A stretch of DNA of 64,000 nucleotides, from NCBI RefSeq assembly GCF_018449775.1, contig NZ_JAAVVB010000004.1:248001-312000 (forward strand), written 5' to 3'. The notes beneath the pieces are model-generated. The model made no database searches and was not told the DNA's origin. It saw only the letters and a list, made by a program, of their open reading frames with translations. Positions 10,662 to 18,575 of the stretch are shown here, piece by piece. Source of the DNA: Mucilaginibacter sp. dw_454 (GTDB lineage Bacteria; Bacteroidota; Bacteroidia; Sphingobacteriales; Sphingobacteriaceae). Made by a program: the position numbers and the translations under genes. Within the stretch, counting starts at the first letter, position 1. Each line of letters starts with the position of its first letter.

Positions 10662-12344
10662 TTAATTAACGCGGCAATTATAGACATTACTGTTATAGCC
10701 AATGCCTATTTGCTGCTTAGCTACAACAGCAAATTGGTAATGATAATCGCCAGCCCGCGCAGGGGCTTTAAAGTTGATCTTAAAAGGCTGGTTATTGACA
10801 ATAACAGCCGGCAGCGGATATTTGTAATAACTGGTTGCCTGCGTTTGATTATTGGTAAAACTTAAAACCAAATAAGCCGATTCGGATTTAAGCTGACTCA
10901 TTAGCGCAGGTGTTACGCCATTGATAGCAATCTGAAACGTCGACTCATAATTAGCTTCTAAATTGTTTATCGGGCTTAAAAAAACAACATTAATGCTATT
11001 AAAAGACGCAAAATGGTTAATAAAAGTTATATAATATTTTTTCCCGTGGGGGATGATGATCTGGCGGCTGGTACTGTCGACTGCTTTGTCAGAAACGTAG
11101 GCAACTGCTTTATCCTGGAAGCGCTGCTCTAATTGTGGCAGATAGTTATACTGGGTTTTTTTGTACCAAATGTCGTTCACGGCAAAGGCATCCTGACCCG
11201 TATAAAAACTGAAGTAAGACGGCTCATTATACGTGTTATCAAAAACCAACGGATGGCCGGCCGTATGAGCTTTTAAAGTTGACGCCATCAACCGGGGATT
11301 TTTATCATTGAAGTTAGAAACCCCAAACCAATTGAAACCAAAGTTTAAGCGCATTACAAGTACCACCAGCAGGTTAAATATTAGCAGGCCATAAGTAAAC
11401 CGGGTACCGGCTTTTAGCTTTTCAATATATAAATAAGCCAGGCAAAGCATCGGTGGCCAGGCAACGGCTGTCCAATGCACATTGACCATGGCTTTTAAAG
11501 ATGATGCCAGGAAGAAAATAAATATCCCGACCACGATGTACTTTAAAGTTTTTTGAAACTGATCTTTCGGTCGATACAGGATGCTGAACAGCAACAATAT
11601 TACCGGGCCTGTCACTGCAGCCTGCTCGCCCAGGTAACTAAGCGTATGTCGAATACCAATACTACCGGATCTGCCGCCGAACTGAAAACGGATAGTAGGG
11701 AAATCATGCTGAATTTGCCAGTAAATATGAGGCGCATAAAGTACTAAAGCTACCAGCGTGGTAACGTAGAATGATCGCCTTTTAAACAGCCCCGGGTTAG
11801 ATATCAGTGTAAGGCCTATTACCAGTATACCGTGATATTTTGAATACAGTAACAACGCAGCCACGACACCTAAAACAGCAGCGTTAATAAAACTATCCTT
11901 ATTTAAATAGTTGCGGTATATATATAGAAACAGGGTCGCAAAAAAAAGTAAGGGGGTATCGGGAATAGCGAGAAAGGAGTACAGGTTAAGAAACAGCGAC
12001 GATAGCAGCAGCAGCGCCAGCAATTTCAAATTAAGCTCGCCTTCGGTTTCGCCGGCTATGAGTTTGCAGATGAGGTAAAAGGTACCGCTGCCTAATAGCA
12101 AGGGCAGCAAGCGTACACCAATTTCACCGCCTAATACAGATGCGCCAATTCTAATCAGCAGAGCAATCATCGGCGGATGATCAAAATATCCCCAACTCAG
12201 GTATTTAGCATAAACCCAATAGTAAGATTCGTCATTTAATAATGTTGTGCCATAAGCCTGCACCAGGTTTATCAACAGCACAAAACCGGCGAGCCATAAA
12301 AATTTTCTTTCCAAAAATGGCCGGGTAAGTTGCTTGGCAGGCAT
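10662..12344 (-). CDS. GT39/ArnT-type membrane glycosyltransferase
   Basis: The 560-residue protein has an N-terminal half of about ten membrane helices and a C-terminal soluble domain from about residue 345. The first periplasmic loop carries the family motif region (NDESYYWVYAKYLSWGYFDH), where the acidic residue is the expected catalytic base for transfer from a polyprenyl-phosphate sugar. Proteins of this type add sugars to lipid A or to proteins. The acceptor cannot be told. The gene follows the LptF/G-like gene by 11 nt on the same strand, so co-transcription with an LPS-export component is likely. This fits a role in lipopolysaccharide modification but does not prove it. Confidence 0.85.
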   Translation of the reverse strand: MPAKQLTRPFLERKFLWLAGFVLLINLVQAYGTTLLNDESYYWVYAKYLSWGYFDHPPMIALLIRIGASVLGGEIGVRLLPLLLGSGTFYLICKLIAGETEGELNLKLLALLLLSSLFLNLYSFLAIPDTPLLFFATLFLYIYRNYLNKDSFINAAVLGVVAALLLYSKYHGILVIGLTLISNPGLFKRRSFYVTTLVALVLYAPHIYWQIQHDFPTIRFQFGGRSGSIGIRHTLSYLGEQAAVTGPVILLLFSILYRPKDQFQKTLKYIVVGIFIFFLASSLKAMVNVHWTAVAWPPMLCLAYLYIEKLKAGTRFTYGLLIFNLLVVLVMRLNFGFNWFGVSNFNDKNPRLMASTLKAHTAGHPLVFDNTYNEPSYFSFYTGQDAFAVNDIWYKKTQYNYLPQLEQRFQDKAVAYVSDKAVDSTSRQIIIPHGKKYYITFINHFASFNSINVVFLSPINNLEANYESTFQIAINGVTPALMSQLKSESAYLVLSFTNNQTQATSYYKYPLPAVIVNNQPFKINFKAPARAGDYHYQFAVVAKQQIGIGYNSNVYNCRVN

Positions 12345-12355
12345 GGTTGCTAGGG

Positions 12356-13792
12356 TTAAGCTTTCTGCTTTTTAAACCGTTTGATCAGGCCCTCAAAAAA
12401 ACGACGATATATTTCCATATCAAACAGAGCCGAGTCGGTTGCAGCTTTATAGGACAAAAATATCCCGATAGGCGTAATCACAAAGATAGAGATCCACGCC
12501 CCCACAATGCCCGACATGCTGCCCTCGTGCGCAGCTTTTTCACCTATAGTTTTAACAATATAAAAGATCAGGAAAAAGACCACTGATATCACCACCGGCA
12601 AACCCAAACCACCTTTGCGGATGATGGCACCCATTGGTGCGCCAATCAAAAACAACGCGATACAAGACACTGATAAGGTAAATTTAACCTGGTACTGTGC
12701 ATACGCGCTCCTAAAGTTTTTCACCATCTGATCCATACCGTCAGAGCGGCTCCTCATCATGTCGTGAACAGAACGCGCTTCGCTTAAGGCATTGGTGATG
12801 TAGTTAGACTTGGCCATGTTATCGCCATAGTTCATAACACTGGTATTATATTTTTGATAGGTCTTAAAATTGTCTGATTTTTTAGGAACAGAATAGTATT
12901 TGATAAAATTGGTTACCAAGGGCAGGTTAACATTGTCTGCGCTATCAATAGATTTACTGGTAGCTTTCATATAATCTTTTAGCTGCCTGCGGTTCATCAT
13001 GGGGAAAGCACGACTAAAGCTATTCTCGTCTGTACGGTTAAAGGCCAGGCCTTTTAAATCGAGTTTGGTTTGTTGCGATTTAAAGCGAAACCGGGTAAGG
13101 ATTTGATGCGGATTAGGATTAAACGCCGAGCCGCCGGGCGATTCTGCATATCGTACACCGTCTTGCATCTCAATAACCAGGTAACGGTTATCATTCGAGC
13201 GGTACATACGGCCCGTTTTTGCCTTCAACACATAACCCGGATCATTCGCTAAAGGTTTGGCGTAAACAGTAAGGCCATGCAATGTCTGTCCGTCTTCATC
13301 TTTCTTGTCAACGCGTATAGTATAATCAGGGAAGCTATTGCTGAACACCCCCTCCGGCAAAAAGTTAGCCGACTTTTGCTGACGCGCATCATACAATAAA
13401 GAATAGTATTTTAGATAGGCCCGGGGCAGCATATAGTCAGAAAAGAAGAAGGCGCCGACACTCAACAGCATCACCACCACAAACATGGGCGCCACGGCAC
13501 GGGTTAAAGATATCCCTGCCGATTTAATGGCCACCAGTTCATAGTTTTCGCCCAGGCTGCCATAAGTCATGATGGATGATAGCAGTACCGACAGCGGCAG
13601 CGCCATAGCCACATTCGTGGCTGATGCGTACACCATCAGTTCGGCAATCACATACCACTCAAAGCCTTTACCTATCAGGTCGTCAATGTATTTCCATAGA
13701 AATAGCATCAGCAACACAAACATCACAATCACGAAAGTGACCAGGAATGGGCGTATGAAAGCTCTGAGCAGTAAAAGGTGCAGTTTTTTCAC
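12356..13792 (-). CDS. LptF/LptG (YjgP/YjgQ) family LPS-export permease
   Basis: The 478-residue protein has three N-terminal and three C-terminal membrane helices around a large periplasmic beta domain, the layout of LptF/LptG, which with LptB drives LPS extraction from the inner membrane. The N-terminus shows the usual LLLRAFIRPFLVTFVIVMFV helix start, and ALPLSVLLSSIMTYGSLGENYELVAIKSAG is the conserved coupling-helix region. An insertion at about residues 255-340 is longer than in Proteobacteria, as is usual in Bacteroidota. The start is GTG at 13792. A perfect TAnnTTTG element ends 4 nt before it, so the mRNA may begin at the start codon. LptF and LptG cannot be told apart here. Confidence 0.9.
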   Translation of the reverse strand: MKKLHLLLLRAFIRPFLVTFVIVMFVLLMLFLWKYIDDLIGKGFEWYVIAELMVYASATNVAMALPLSVLLSSIMTYGSLGENYELVAIKSAGISLTRAVAPMFVVVMLLSVGAFFFSDYMLPRAYLKYYSLLYDARQQKSANFLPEGVFSNSFPDYTIRVDKKDEDGQTLHGLTVYAKPLANDPGYVLKAKTGRMYRSNDNRYLVIEMQDGVRYAESPGGSAFNPNPHQILTRFRFKSQQTKLDLKGLAFNRTDENSFSRAFPMMNRRQLKDYMKATSKSIDSADNVNLPLVTNFIKYYSVPKKSDNFKTYQKYNTSVMNYGDNMAKSNYITNALSEARSVHDMMRSRSDGMDQMVKNFRSAYAQYQVKFTLSVSCIALFLIGAPMGAIIRKGGLGLPVVISVVFFLIFYIVKTIGEKAAHEGSMSGIVGAWISIFVITPIGIFLSYKAATDSALFDMEIYRRFFEGLIKRFKKQKA

Positions 13793-13796
13793 GTTA

Positions 13797-13804
13797 CAAA
13801 ACTA
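13797..13804 (-). promoter_or_regulatory. -7 element (TAGTTTTG) 4 nt before the lptF/G-like GTG
   Basis: Minus-strand TAGTTTTG is an exact TAnnTTTG match. Only four bases (TAAC) separate it from the GTG start, placing the expected transcription start on or next to the start codon. Confidence 0.6.
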
Positions 13805-13821
13805 ACGAAAAAAATCACGCT

Positions 13822-14202
13822 TTATGCGCCAATCACGCTAATAAGGTATCTGATTTGGTTGTCCCATATCAACCTCCGCTCGCCAATAGCGTCTTCGGTT
13901 GCAAAGTCGGTAATGCCCAGGGCCACGTCGTTGGTAAGCTCATCCTGCAGTATTTCCATCTCGAAATAGCATTGCGGCTCGTCATCAACCCATTTAAACC
14001 GCACTAATTTATTTTCTTTTGCGTTGACTAATTTGGCTACCTGTTGTTCGCCATCCCAGGTAAAGGTATAGATCTGATCTCTGACGTTTACATCATCGGC
14101 AAACCACTGCGACAGGCCGTTAGGCTCATTTAAGAAAGTATATAATATACGTGGCGACGATTTTATTTCATACTCAATAGTAAACTTTTTCTTCTCAGAC
14201 AT
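13822..14202 (-). CDS. START-like domain protein (SRPBCC superfamily)
   Basis: This 126-residue protein matches the short START-like proteins widely found in Bacteroidota, related to AHSA1 and polyketide cyclases. It opens with a beta-strand leader (KKFTIEYEIKSSPRILYTFL), followed by EPNGLSQWFADDVN, where the ligand-cavity lid helix begins, and it ends with a long C-terminal helix (LIWDNQIRYLISVIGA). It is cytoplasmic with no signal peptide. The family is thought to bind a hydrophobic ligand or a partner protein; the actual role is not known. It lies 30 nt upstream of the lptF/G-like GTG on the same strand. Confidence 0.85.
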   Translation of the reverse strand: MSEKKKFTIEYEIKSSPRILYTFLNEPNGLSQWFADDVNVRDQIYTFTWDGEQQVAKLVNAKENKLVRFKWVDDEPQCYFEMEILQDELTNDVALGITDFATEDAIGERRLIWDNQIRYLISVIGA

Positions 14203-14266
14203 AGGGTTTATAATTCAGGCTTAAGCCACAATATTAACATTTTTTCTAAAGGAAACGAATTAATCC

Positions 14267-14274
14267 TATATTTG
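14267..14274 (+). promoter_or_regulatory. -7 element (TATATTTG) for the tRNA-Met locus
   Basis: TATATTTG matches TAnnTTTG exactly and lies 88 nt upstream of the first tRNA-like copy, facing the tRNA array. No other gene on the plus strand would use it. Confidence 0.5.
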
Positions 14275-14361
14275 CAAACCTTTTTTAGGGACCGCTATTA
14301 TCAAGCGCTAAGCAATCAACCATTTAGCTTTGAAGCCTGATAATAACGTAAGAAAATAAAC

Positions 14362-14424
14362 GGCGGGGTAGCTCAGATGGTTAGAGCGTAGGATTCATAT
14401 CCACCTAAAGGTGGACGGCAGTTC
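14362..14424 (+). pseudogene. Truncated tRNA-Met-like copy with palindromic hairpin after the anticodon loop
   Basis: The first 38 bases (acceptor 5' strand, D arm, anticodon stem and TTCATA loop) are identical to the intact tRNA-Met at 14469. After the loop the copy diverges into TCCACCT-aa-AGGTGGA (14400-14415), resumes with CGGCAGTTC and stops before the T-loop 3' half and the acceptor 3' strand. It cannot fold as a complete tRNA. The central hairpin is shared with the third copy at 14873-14888. Confidence 0.75.
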
Positions 14425-14468
14425 TTAAATTGAACCATATTCAGAAGCAATTTCTGAAAAACATAAAC

Positions 14469-14542
14469 GGCGGGGTAGCTCAGATGGTTAGAGCGTAGGA
14501 TTCATAACCCTAAGGTCGGCAGTTCGATCCTGCTCCCCGCTA
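14469..14542 (+). tRNA. tRNA-Met (anticodon CAT)
   Basis: A full cloverleaf can be drawn: acceptor GGCGGGG paired with CCCCGCT (G1-U72 wobble), D stem GCTC/GAGC with loop AGATGGTTA, anticodon loop TTCATAA, and T arm GGCAG-TTCGATC-CTGCT. The discriminator is A and CCA is not encoded. The anticodon stem lacks the three G-C pairs of initiator tRNA and the first acceptor pair is not C1-A72, so this is most likely elongator Met; a CAT anticodon modified to lysidine for Ile cannot be excluded by eye. A rho-independent terminator follows at 14553. Confidence 0.93.
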
Positions 14543-14552
14543 CATTGGCAAG

Positions 14553-14575
14553 AAGCCACCTTTGGGTGGCTTTTC
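14553..14575 (+). terminator. Rho-independent terminator after tRNA-Met
   Basis: The stem AAGCCACC (14553-14560) pairs with GGTGGCTT (14565-14572) around a TTTG loop and runs into a T-rich stretch. A close copy lies at 14924-14947. Confidence 0.8.
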
Positions 14576-14590
14576 TTGTTATATTTGAGT

Positions 14591-14848
14591 ATGTATAAAG
14601 TGTACATACTATATTCTCCTACGTTCGATAAAATCTATATCGGCTATAGTTCTGATCTAGACAATCGTATGCTGTCGCATAACGAACTGGCTACAAAAGG
14701 TCACACTATCAGATATCGGCCATGGCTCATTGCGCATACCGAAGATTTTGAATTCAAAACAAATGCAATAAAAAGAGAGAACTATTTGAAAAGCACACAG
14801 GGTCGAAAGCTTGCCTGGGCTATTATGCACGAAAAATTTGGTAACTGA
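14591..14848 (+). CDS. Small GIY-YIG nuclease domain protein
   Basis: The 85-residue protein is a single GIY-YIG domain. It begins MYKVYILYSP and has YIG at residues 16-18, the conserved Arg at 26 (DNRMLSHN) and the metal-binding Glu at 63 (KRENYLK). This matches the stand-alone GIY-YIG proteins frequent in Bacteroidota, whose cellular role is largely unknown. The ATG at 14591 is chosen because it starts the domain exactly; an in-frame upstream start at 14576 would overlap the terminator T-tract. The gene sits between the tRNA-Met terminator and a degenerate tRNA-like copy, and its final codons and stop lie inside that copy's D-arm region. Confidence 0.85.
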   Translation: MYKVYILYSPTFDKIYIGYSSDLDNRMLSHNELATKGHTIRYRPWLIAHTEDFEFKTNAIKRENYLKSTQGRKLAWAIMHEKFGN

Positions 14849-14914
14849 GGTGGTTAGAGCGTAGTATTCATATCCGCCTTAAGGCGGACGGCAGTTCGAT
14901 CCTGCTCCCCACTA
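14835..14914 (+). pseudogene. Degenerate tRNA-Met-like copy with perfect palindrome
   Basis: The sequence from about 14835 resembles the tRNA-Met D arm (GAGGTGGTTAGAGC against CAGATGGTTAGAGC) and then gives GTAGTATTCATA. It carries the perfect 16-nt palindrome TCCGCCTTAAGGCGGA (14873-14888) and ends with an intact T arm and acceptor 3' strand (CCCCACT). The acceptor 5' strand is replaced by the end of the GIY-YIG gene and cannot pair. It is followed by its own terminator. Confidence 0.7.
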
Positions 14915-14923
14915 CATTGGCAG

Positions 14924-14951
14924 AAAGCCACTCTTTCGAGTGGCTTTTCTT
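14924..14951 (+). terminator. Rho-independent terminator after the third tRNA-like copy
   Basis: AAAGCCACTC (14924-14933) and GAGTGGCTTT (14938-14947) form a perfect 10-bp stem with a TTTC loop, followed by TCTTG. It is a duplicate of the terminator at 14553. Confidence 0.8.
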
Positions 14952-15138
14952 GTTATATCCACATAGCCAAGGCCTTTTTGTTTTTGTCCGCAGATTGCAA
15001 ATCTGTTATACTTATATAATCCGGGATGGAACATCCGGACTGACAGGGATTGTTAGTTCTGAATTCGCAAACACATTTAGTCGGTTTAAGGCCTTAATTT
15101 TTCATTATATTGGCCACAACAATATTGCATAAAAGCCT
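14952..15138. other. Gene-free stretch with two small inverted repeats
   Basis: No convincing gene is visible. CAGATT-gca-AATCTG (14991-15005) and TCCGGGATG-gaa-CATCCGGA (15020-15039, one bulge) form two adjacent hairpins. They could be the remnant of a palindromic repeat. The Crp-like gene begins at the end of this stretch. Confidence 0.5.
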
Positions 15139-15720
15139 GTGATTATAGACAAACTATTTTCAAATTTCGATAATTATCTGCCACTTAATTTAGCGGAAAA
15201 GCATGATTTGGCGGGGCGGGTTATCCAACGAAAGATTAAGCGGAGACAATTCATATTACAGGAAAATGATGTTTGCAAGCATTATACCTTTGTGGCCGAA
15301 GGTTGTTTCAAAAAGTTCCAGGTGGATGACAGGGGCACAGAACATAACCTGCAGTTTGCTGCCGAGGGCGACTGGATTATGGAGATCGCTAGCTTTTACT
15401 TCGAAAAGCCAAGCCGTGTTTATATTGAAGCCATAGAACCATCTGTTATATTCCAAATCTCCCGGCCTGATCTTTATCACCTGTTTACCAATAACCCTAA
15501 GTTTGACAGAAATTTCAGGGTTATTGTAGAAAACCGTTTAGTTGAAACAGAGAACAGGGTTTTACAGGCGATCAGTTCAACCGCCGAGGAGCGCTACCTT
15601 ACTTTCATTAAGCAATACCCACACTTGCTGTCAAGGCTTCCAAACACACAAATTGCCTCATACTTAGGGATTACTCCTGAATTTTTGAGTAAAGTTCGTA
15701 AAGATCTCCTCAAAAAATAG
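15139..15720 (+). CDS. Crp/Fnr family transcriptional regulator
   Basis: The 193-residue protein has a cyclic-nucleotide-binding-type beta roll (about residues 25-115) and a C-terminal winged helix with the recognition segment NTQIASYLGITPEFLSKVRK. The phosphate-binding cassette of true cAMP receptors is not evident, so the effector is unknown. This is the usual form of the many short Crp-like regulators in Bacteroidota. It starts with GTG. It is followed, 103 nt later, by two alpha/beta hydrolase genes on the same strand, which are reasonable candidate targets. Confidence 0.88.
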   Translation: MIIDKLFSNFDNYLPLNLAEKHDLAGRVIQRKIKRRQFILQENDVCKHYTFVAEGCFKKFQVDDRGTEHNLQFAAEGDWIMEIASFYFEKPSRVYIEAIEPSVIFQISRPDLYHLFTNNPKFDRNFRVIVENRLVETENRVLQAISSTAEERYLTFIKQYPHLLSRLPNTQIASYLGITPEFLSKVRKDLLKK

Positions 15721-15823
15721 GCATTACCCTTAATTTACCTTAAGGGTATTTCTTAAATTACCTTATGTGCTGTTTCAGCTATTAGCGACCATCTTTGTCT
15801 CGTCATAAATTAATAATAAAAAA

Positions 15824-16666
15824 ATGAACGAGATACAAAAGCGAAGAGATTTCTTTAACGGCCTGGGTCAAAACTATGCTAAAAACACTTCTGTTGAAGT
15901 AGAACCTGTTTTAATGAATGGTATAAGTTGTTATTGGTTTGTACCCAAAAATGAGGTATCTAAAAAAATAATAGTCCACCTTCATGGCGGCGTTTTTGTG
16001 GTGGGTTCCATTAAATCGCACGAGAGCATGATCAGTCACTTTTGCGCACAATTACAAACCCGCATATTGTTTGTTGAATATGCGTTGGCACCGGAACATC
16101 CATACCCGCATGGTCTAAATGATGTTTTGGGGGTGTATGAAAGATTGCTTTCCGACTTTCCAGATTACGAAATAGTTTTTATGGGCGATAGTGCGGGTGC
16201 GGCCCTGACCGTATCTGCCATAGGAAAAATGCAGGATCAAAATATTCAGCTGCCCCAGGGTGTTGTGATGATTTCCCCCTGGATTTATCTTTCGTGTGAC
16301 AATCCTTCTATGGAAGAAAACAGGACAATAGACCCCATCCTTTCACGTGAATATCTGTTGGCAAATGCCAAACTTTATACTGGCGATACATCTCTTGAAA
16401 CATCCAGCCCGGAGTACATTAATTTGAATCAATTTCCACCTGTATTGATTATGGTTGGCACCAATGAAATATTATTAGACGACAGCAAAAACTTTTATCT
16501 CAATATTAAAGACAAACAAACCAATAGCAAGTTAAGTATTTACAAGAACCAGGTCCATGTGTGGCCGTTAGCTAATGTGCATAGTGAGGCGTCGCAAAAG
16601 GCATTAAAGGAAATTGAGACTTTTTTAACGACTTTATATTCATCTACCTCAGGCCTGGATATTTAG
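15824..16666 (+). CDS. Alpha/beta hydrolase, hormone-sensitive lipase-like (fold-3)
   Basis: The 280-residue protein shows the HSL-family oxyanion motif HLHGGVFVVGS (about residues 51-61), the nucleophile elbow GDSAGA (Ser about 127) and a C-terminal HVW with the likely catalytic His. The Asp is expected near MVGTNEILLDDS. The family hydrolyses short-chain esters. There is no signal peptide, so it acts in the cytoplasm. It precedes a second hydrolase by 21 nt in the same direction, and a Crp-like regulator lies upstream. The substrate is unknown. Confidence 0.88.
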   Translation: MNEIQKRRDFFNGLGQNYAKNTSVEVEPVLMNGISCYWFVPKNEVSKKIIVHLHGGVFVVGSIKSHESMISHFCAQLQTRILFVEYALAPEHPYPHGLNDVLGVYERLLSDFPDYEIVFMGDSAGAALTVSAIGKMQDQNIQLPQGVVMISPWIYLSCDNPSMEENRTIDPILSREYLLANAKLYTGDTSLETSSPEYINLNQFPPVLIMVGTNEILLDDSKNFYLNIKDKQTNSKLSIYKNQVHVWPLANVHSEASQKALKEIETFLTTLYSSTSGLDI

Positions 16667-16687
16667 AACCAGAAGCAGCAAACTCTT

Positions 16688-17380
16688 ATGAAAAATGAAA
16701 AAACCTATGTGCTTATTCCGGGCGGATGGCACGGTGGCTGGGTTTATGACCCGATAACTGAAAACCTGGAACGGCTAGGAAAAAAATGTGTCTCATTAAC
16801 TTTACCGGGCCTTGAAACACAATCCGGGATACCAAACAGGATTATAAATTTAGATACGCATATCCAGTTCGTCATAGATGTCTTCTTAAAAGAAAACCTC
16901 ACTGATGTGATCTTATGTGGCCATAGCTATGCCGGACTGGTTATCACAGGTGTTGCAGATAAAATTCCGGAAAGGATACATGCACTTGTTTACATTGATG
17001 CCTACATTCCCAAAGATGGTGATTCTTGCTGGAGTTTGACGAGTGAAGTATACCGGCAACGTTTTGTAGCCGGGGCCGGCAACGATGGTTTCACCGTCGC
17101 AGACCGGCCCGGGTTAGACAATCGAAGAAGACCGCATCCACTGGCAACATTCATGCAAAGCTTAAACTTGAATGGAAATTATAAACGAATTCTTAACCGT
17201 ACATTTATTTATCTCAGTGGTTGGGAACAGTCTCCCTTTGTCAAACAATATGAGAACTTAAAAAATTCTCCTGATTGGCATGTCGAAACAATACATTGCG
17301 GGCACAATGTGATGAAAGAACGTCCGGATAAATTGGTTGATATTTTATACAGACTGGAAGATAAATATAGTCAGACCTAA
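16688..17380 (+). CDS. Alpha/beta hydrolase (EstC/salicylate-esterase-like)
   Basis: This 230-residue protein belongs to the small alpha/beta hydrolases that include plant methylesterase-like and bacterial EstC enzymes. It has IPGGWHGGWVYDPI at the oxyanion hole, CGHSYAGLVI with the nucleophile Ser, and HCGHNVMKERPDKL with the catalytic His. It is of a different subfamily from the hydrolase 21 nt upstream, so the pair is not a recent duplication. The two are probably co-transcribed. A role in hydrolysing small esters or lactones is inferred; the substrate is unknown. Confidence 0.86.
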   Translation: MKNEKTYVLIPGGWHGGWVYDPITENLERLGKKCVSLTLPGLETQSGIPNRIINLDTHIQFVIDVFLKENLTDVILCGHSYAGLVITGVADKIPERIHALVYIDAYIPKDGDSCWSLTSEVYRQRFVAGAGNDGFTVADRPGLDNRRRPHPLATFMQSLNLNGNYKRILNRTFIYLSGWEQSPFVKQYENLKNSPDWHVETIHCGHNVMKERPDKLVDILYRLEDKYSQT

Positions 17381-17492
17381 AAAACGACTGCTTACAATAA
17401 GACATCGCGAAAATCGAAATCAGCTTTTTAATTTTGGTGGCAGGCAAAATTTCTAGATCTCCTTTACTTTTTCACCTAACGTGATTATTTCT

Positions 17493-17996
17493 TCATTTCA
17501 CCTTATTAAACACAAATAAATCCTTAAAAACCCATTGATCATTTTCTTTGCTGGCGCGAGCTATGGCAAACTGAGTGGGAGAACGTTTTTCATAAAGGAT
17601 GCGTAAATCGCCGGCTGTGCTTTGAAATATTGCGCGGTCCTTGCTGGCTTCTACAAAAACGTAGCGGTTTGGGCTATCTTTTTCTTCCAGGCCTATCAGG
17701 CCCGGTTTAAAATGCTTTACCAGGGATACCAGGCCCTGGTCGGTTTGCTCGTAGGCTAACATTTCGTACAAATCGGCTTTATCGCCGTTCATCATGCGCA
17801 TGAAGCCCAGCATATTGTTACCGTTGGTGCCCAGCCAAACAGCCTCTATGCCGCGCCCGTCGTCTGCTTTCGCTTTCCAGTGGCCCTCAATAAAGCTAAT
17901 GTCGGCAAATGAGCCGTTTTTAATGGGAGCCTGAGCAAAAATGGTAGCAGGCAACAAAGCACCCACAAATAGAAGGGTAAAGTAAATGGCTTTCAT
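17493..17996 (-). CDS. Secreted DUF6265-like protein
   Basis: The start chosen is the ATG at 17996, because it gives a good signal peptide (MKAIYFTLLFVGALLPATIFAQ). An upstream in-frame start would add 32 residues with no sense as a leader. The mature part of about 145 residues begins FADISFIEGHWKAK and has GNNMLGFMRMM and a beta-rich lipocalin-like pattern typical of DUF6265 proteins. Its role is unknown. It is likely periplasmic. It is monocistronic, divergent from the GNAT gene. Confidence 0.75.
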   Translation of the reverse strand: MKAIYFTLLFVGALLPATIFAQAPIKNGSFADISFIEGHWKAKADDGRGIEAVWLGTNGNNMLGFMRMMNGDKADLYEMLAYEQTDQGLVSLVKHFKPGLIGLEEKDSPNRYVFVEASKDRAIFQSTAGDLRILYEKRSPTQFAIARASKENDQWVFKDLFVFNKVK

Positions 17997-18085
17997 AACG
18001 TTGGTATAATTCAGGAACTTAAAGATATGGATTTTGCAAGTTATCTGGATGTTTTTGTAAATTAGTAATCCAACTATTTTGACAA

Positions 18086-18568
18086 GTGACAACGCATAAC
18101 AAAATAAACCTAAGACAGACTTTAGCGACAGATTTAAACTCGCTTTTTCAATTTCAATTGGATAAAGAGGGCCAATATCTGGCAGCTTTTATGCCTGAAA
18201 ACTGTGATGATGAAGAAGCCTACCTCGCTAAGCATACCAGGTTCTTAAAAGATCCTACTATAACTTCAAGAACCATATTGGTTGACAATGCGATTGCCGG
18301 CAGCATAGCAAAGTTTGTGATGTACGGTGATGCAGAAATTACTTATTGGATAGACAAGAAATTCTGGGGACAAGGAGTCGCATCGGCGGCCTTAACAGCG
18401 TTTTTGGACATTGAAACTACCAGACCATTATTCGGCCGGGTAGCTTTTGACAATTATGGTTCGCAAAGGGTTTTAGAAAAATACGGGTTCATAAAAATCG
18501 GCACCGATAAAGGTTTCGCCACTGCAAGGCAGGCAGAAATAGAGGAATTTATTTACCGGCTTGACTAA
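18086..18568 (+). CDS. GNAT family N-acetyltransferase
   Basis: The 160-residue protein has a GNAT fold with the acetyl-CoA-binding motif A region FWGQGVASAALTAFLD and the late GSQRVLEKYGF motif, typical of RimJ/RimL-like enzymes. The start is GTG at 18086. A near-consensus TATTTTG (one base short of TAnnTTTG) ends 4 nt before it. The acceptor substrate cannot be inferred. Confidence 0.88.
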   Translation: MTTHNKINLRQTLATDLNSLFQFQLDKEGQYLAAFMPENCDDEEAYLAKHTRFLKDPTITSRTILVDNAIAGSIAKFVMYGDAEITYWIDKKFWGQGVASAALTAFLDIETTRPLFGRVAFDNYGSQRVLEKYGFIKIGTDKGFATARQAEIEEFIYRLD

Positions 18569-18575
18569 GCCTTAA

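Noticed and set aside
14917..15132. 71-codon open frame on the plus strand after the third tRNA-like copy
   Set aside because: It starts within the tRNA 3' end and reads through the terminator hairpin and two inverted repeats; no domain is seen.
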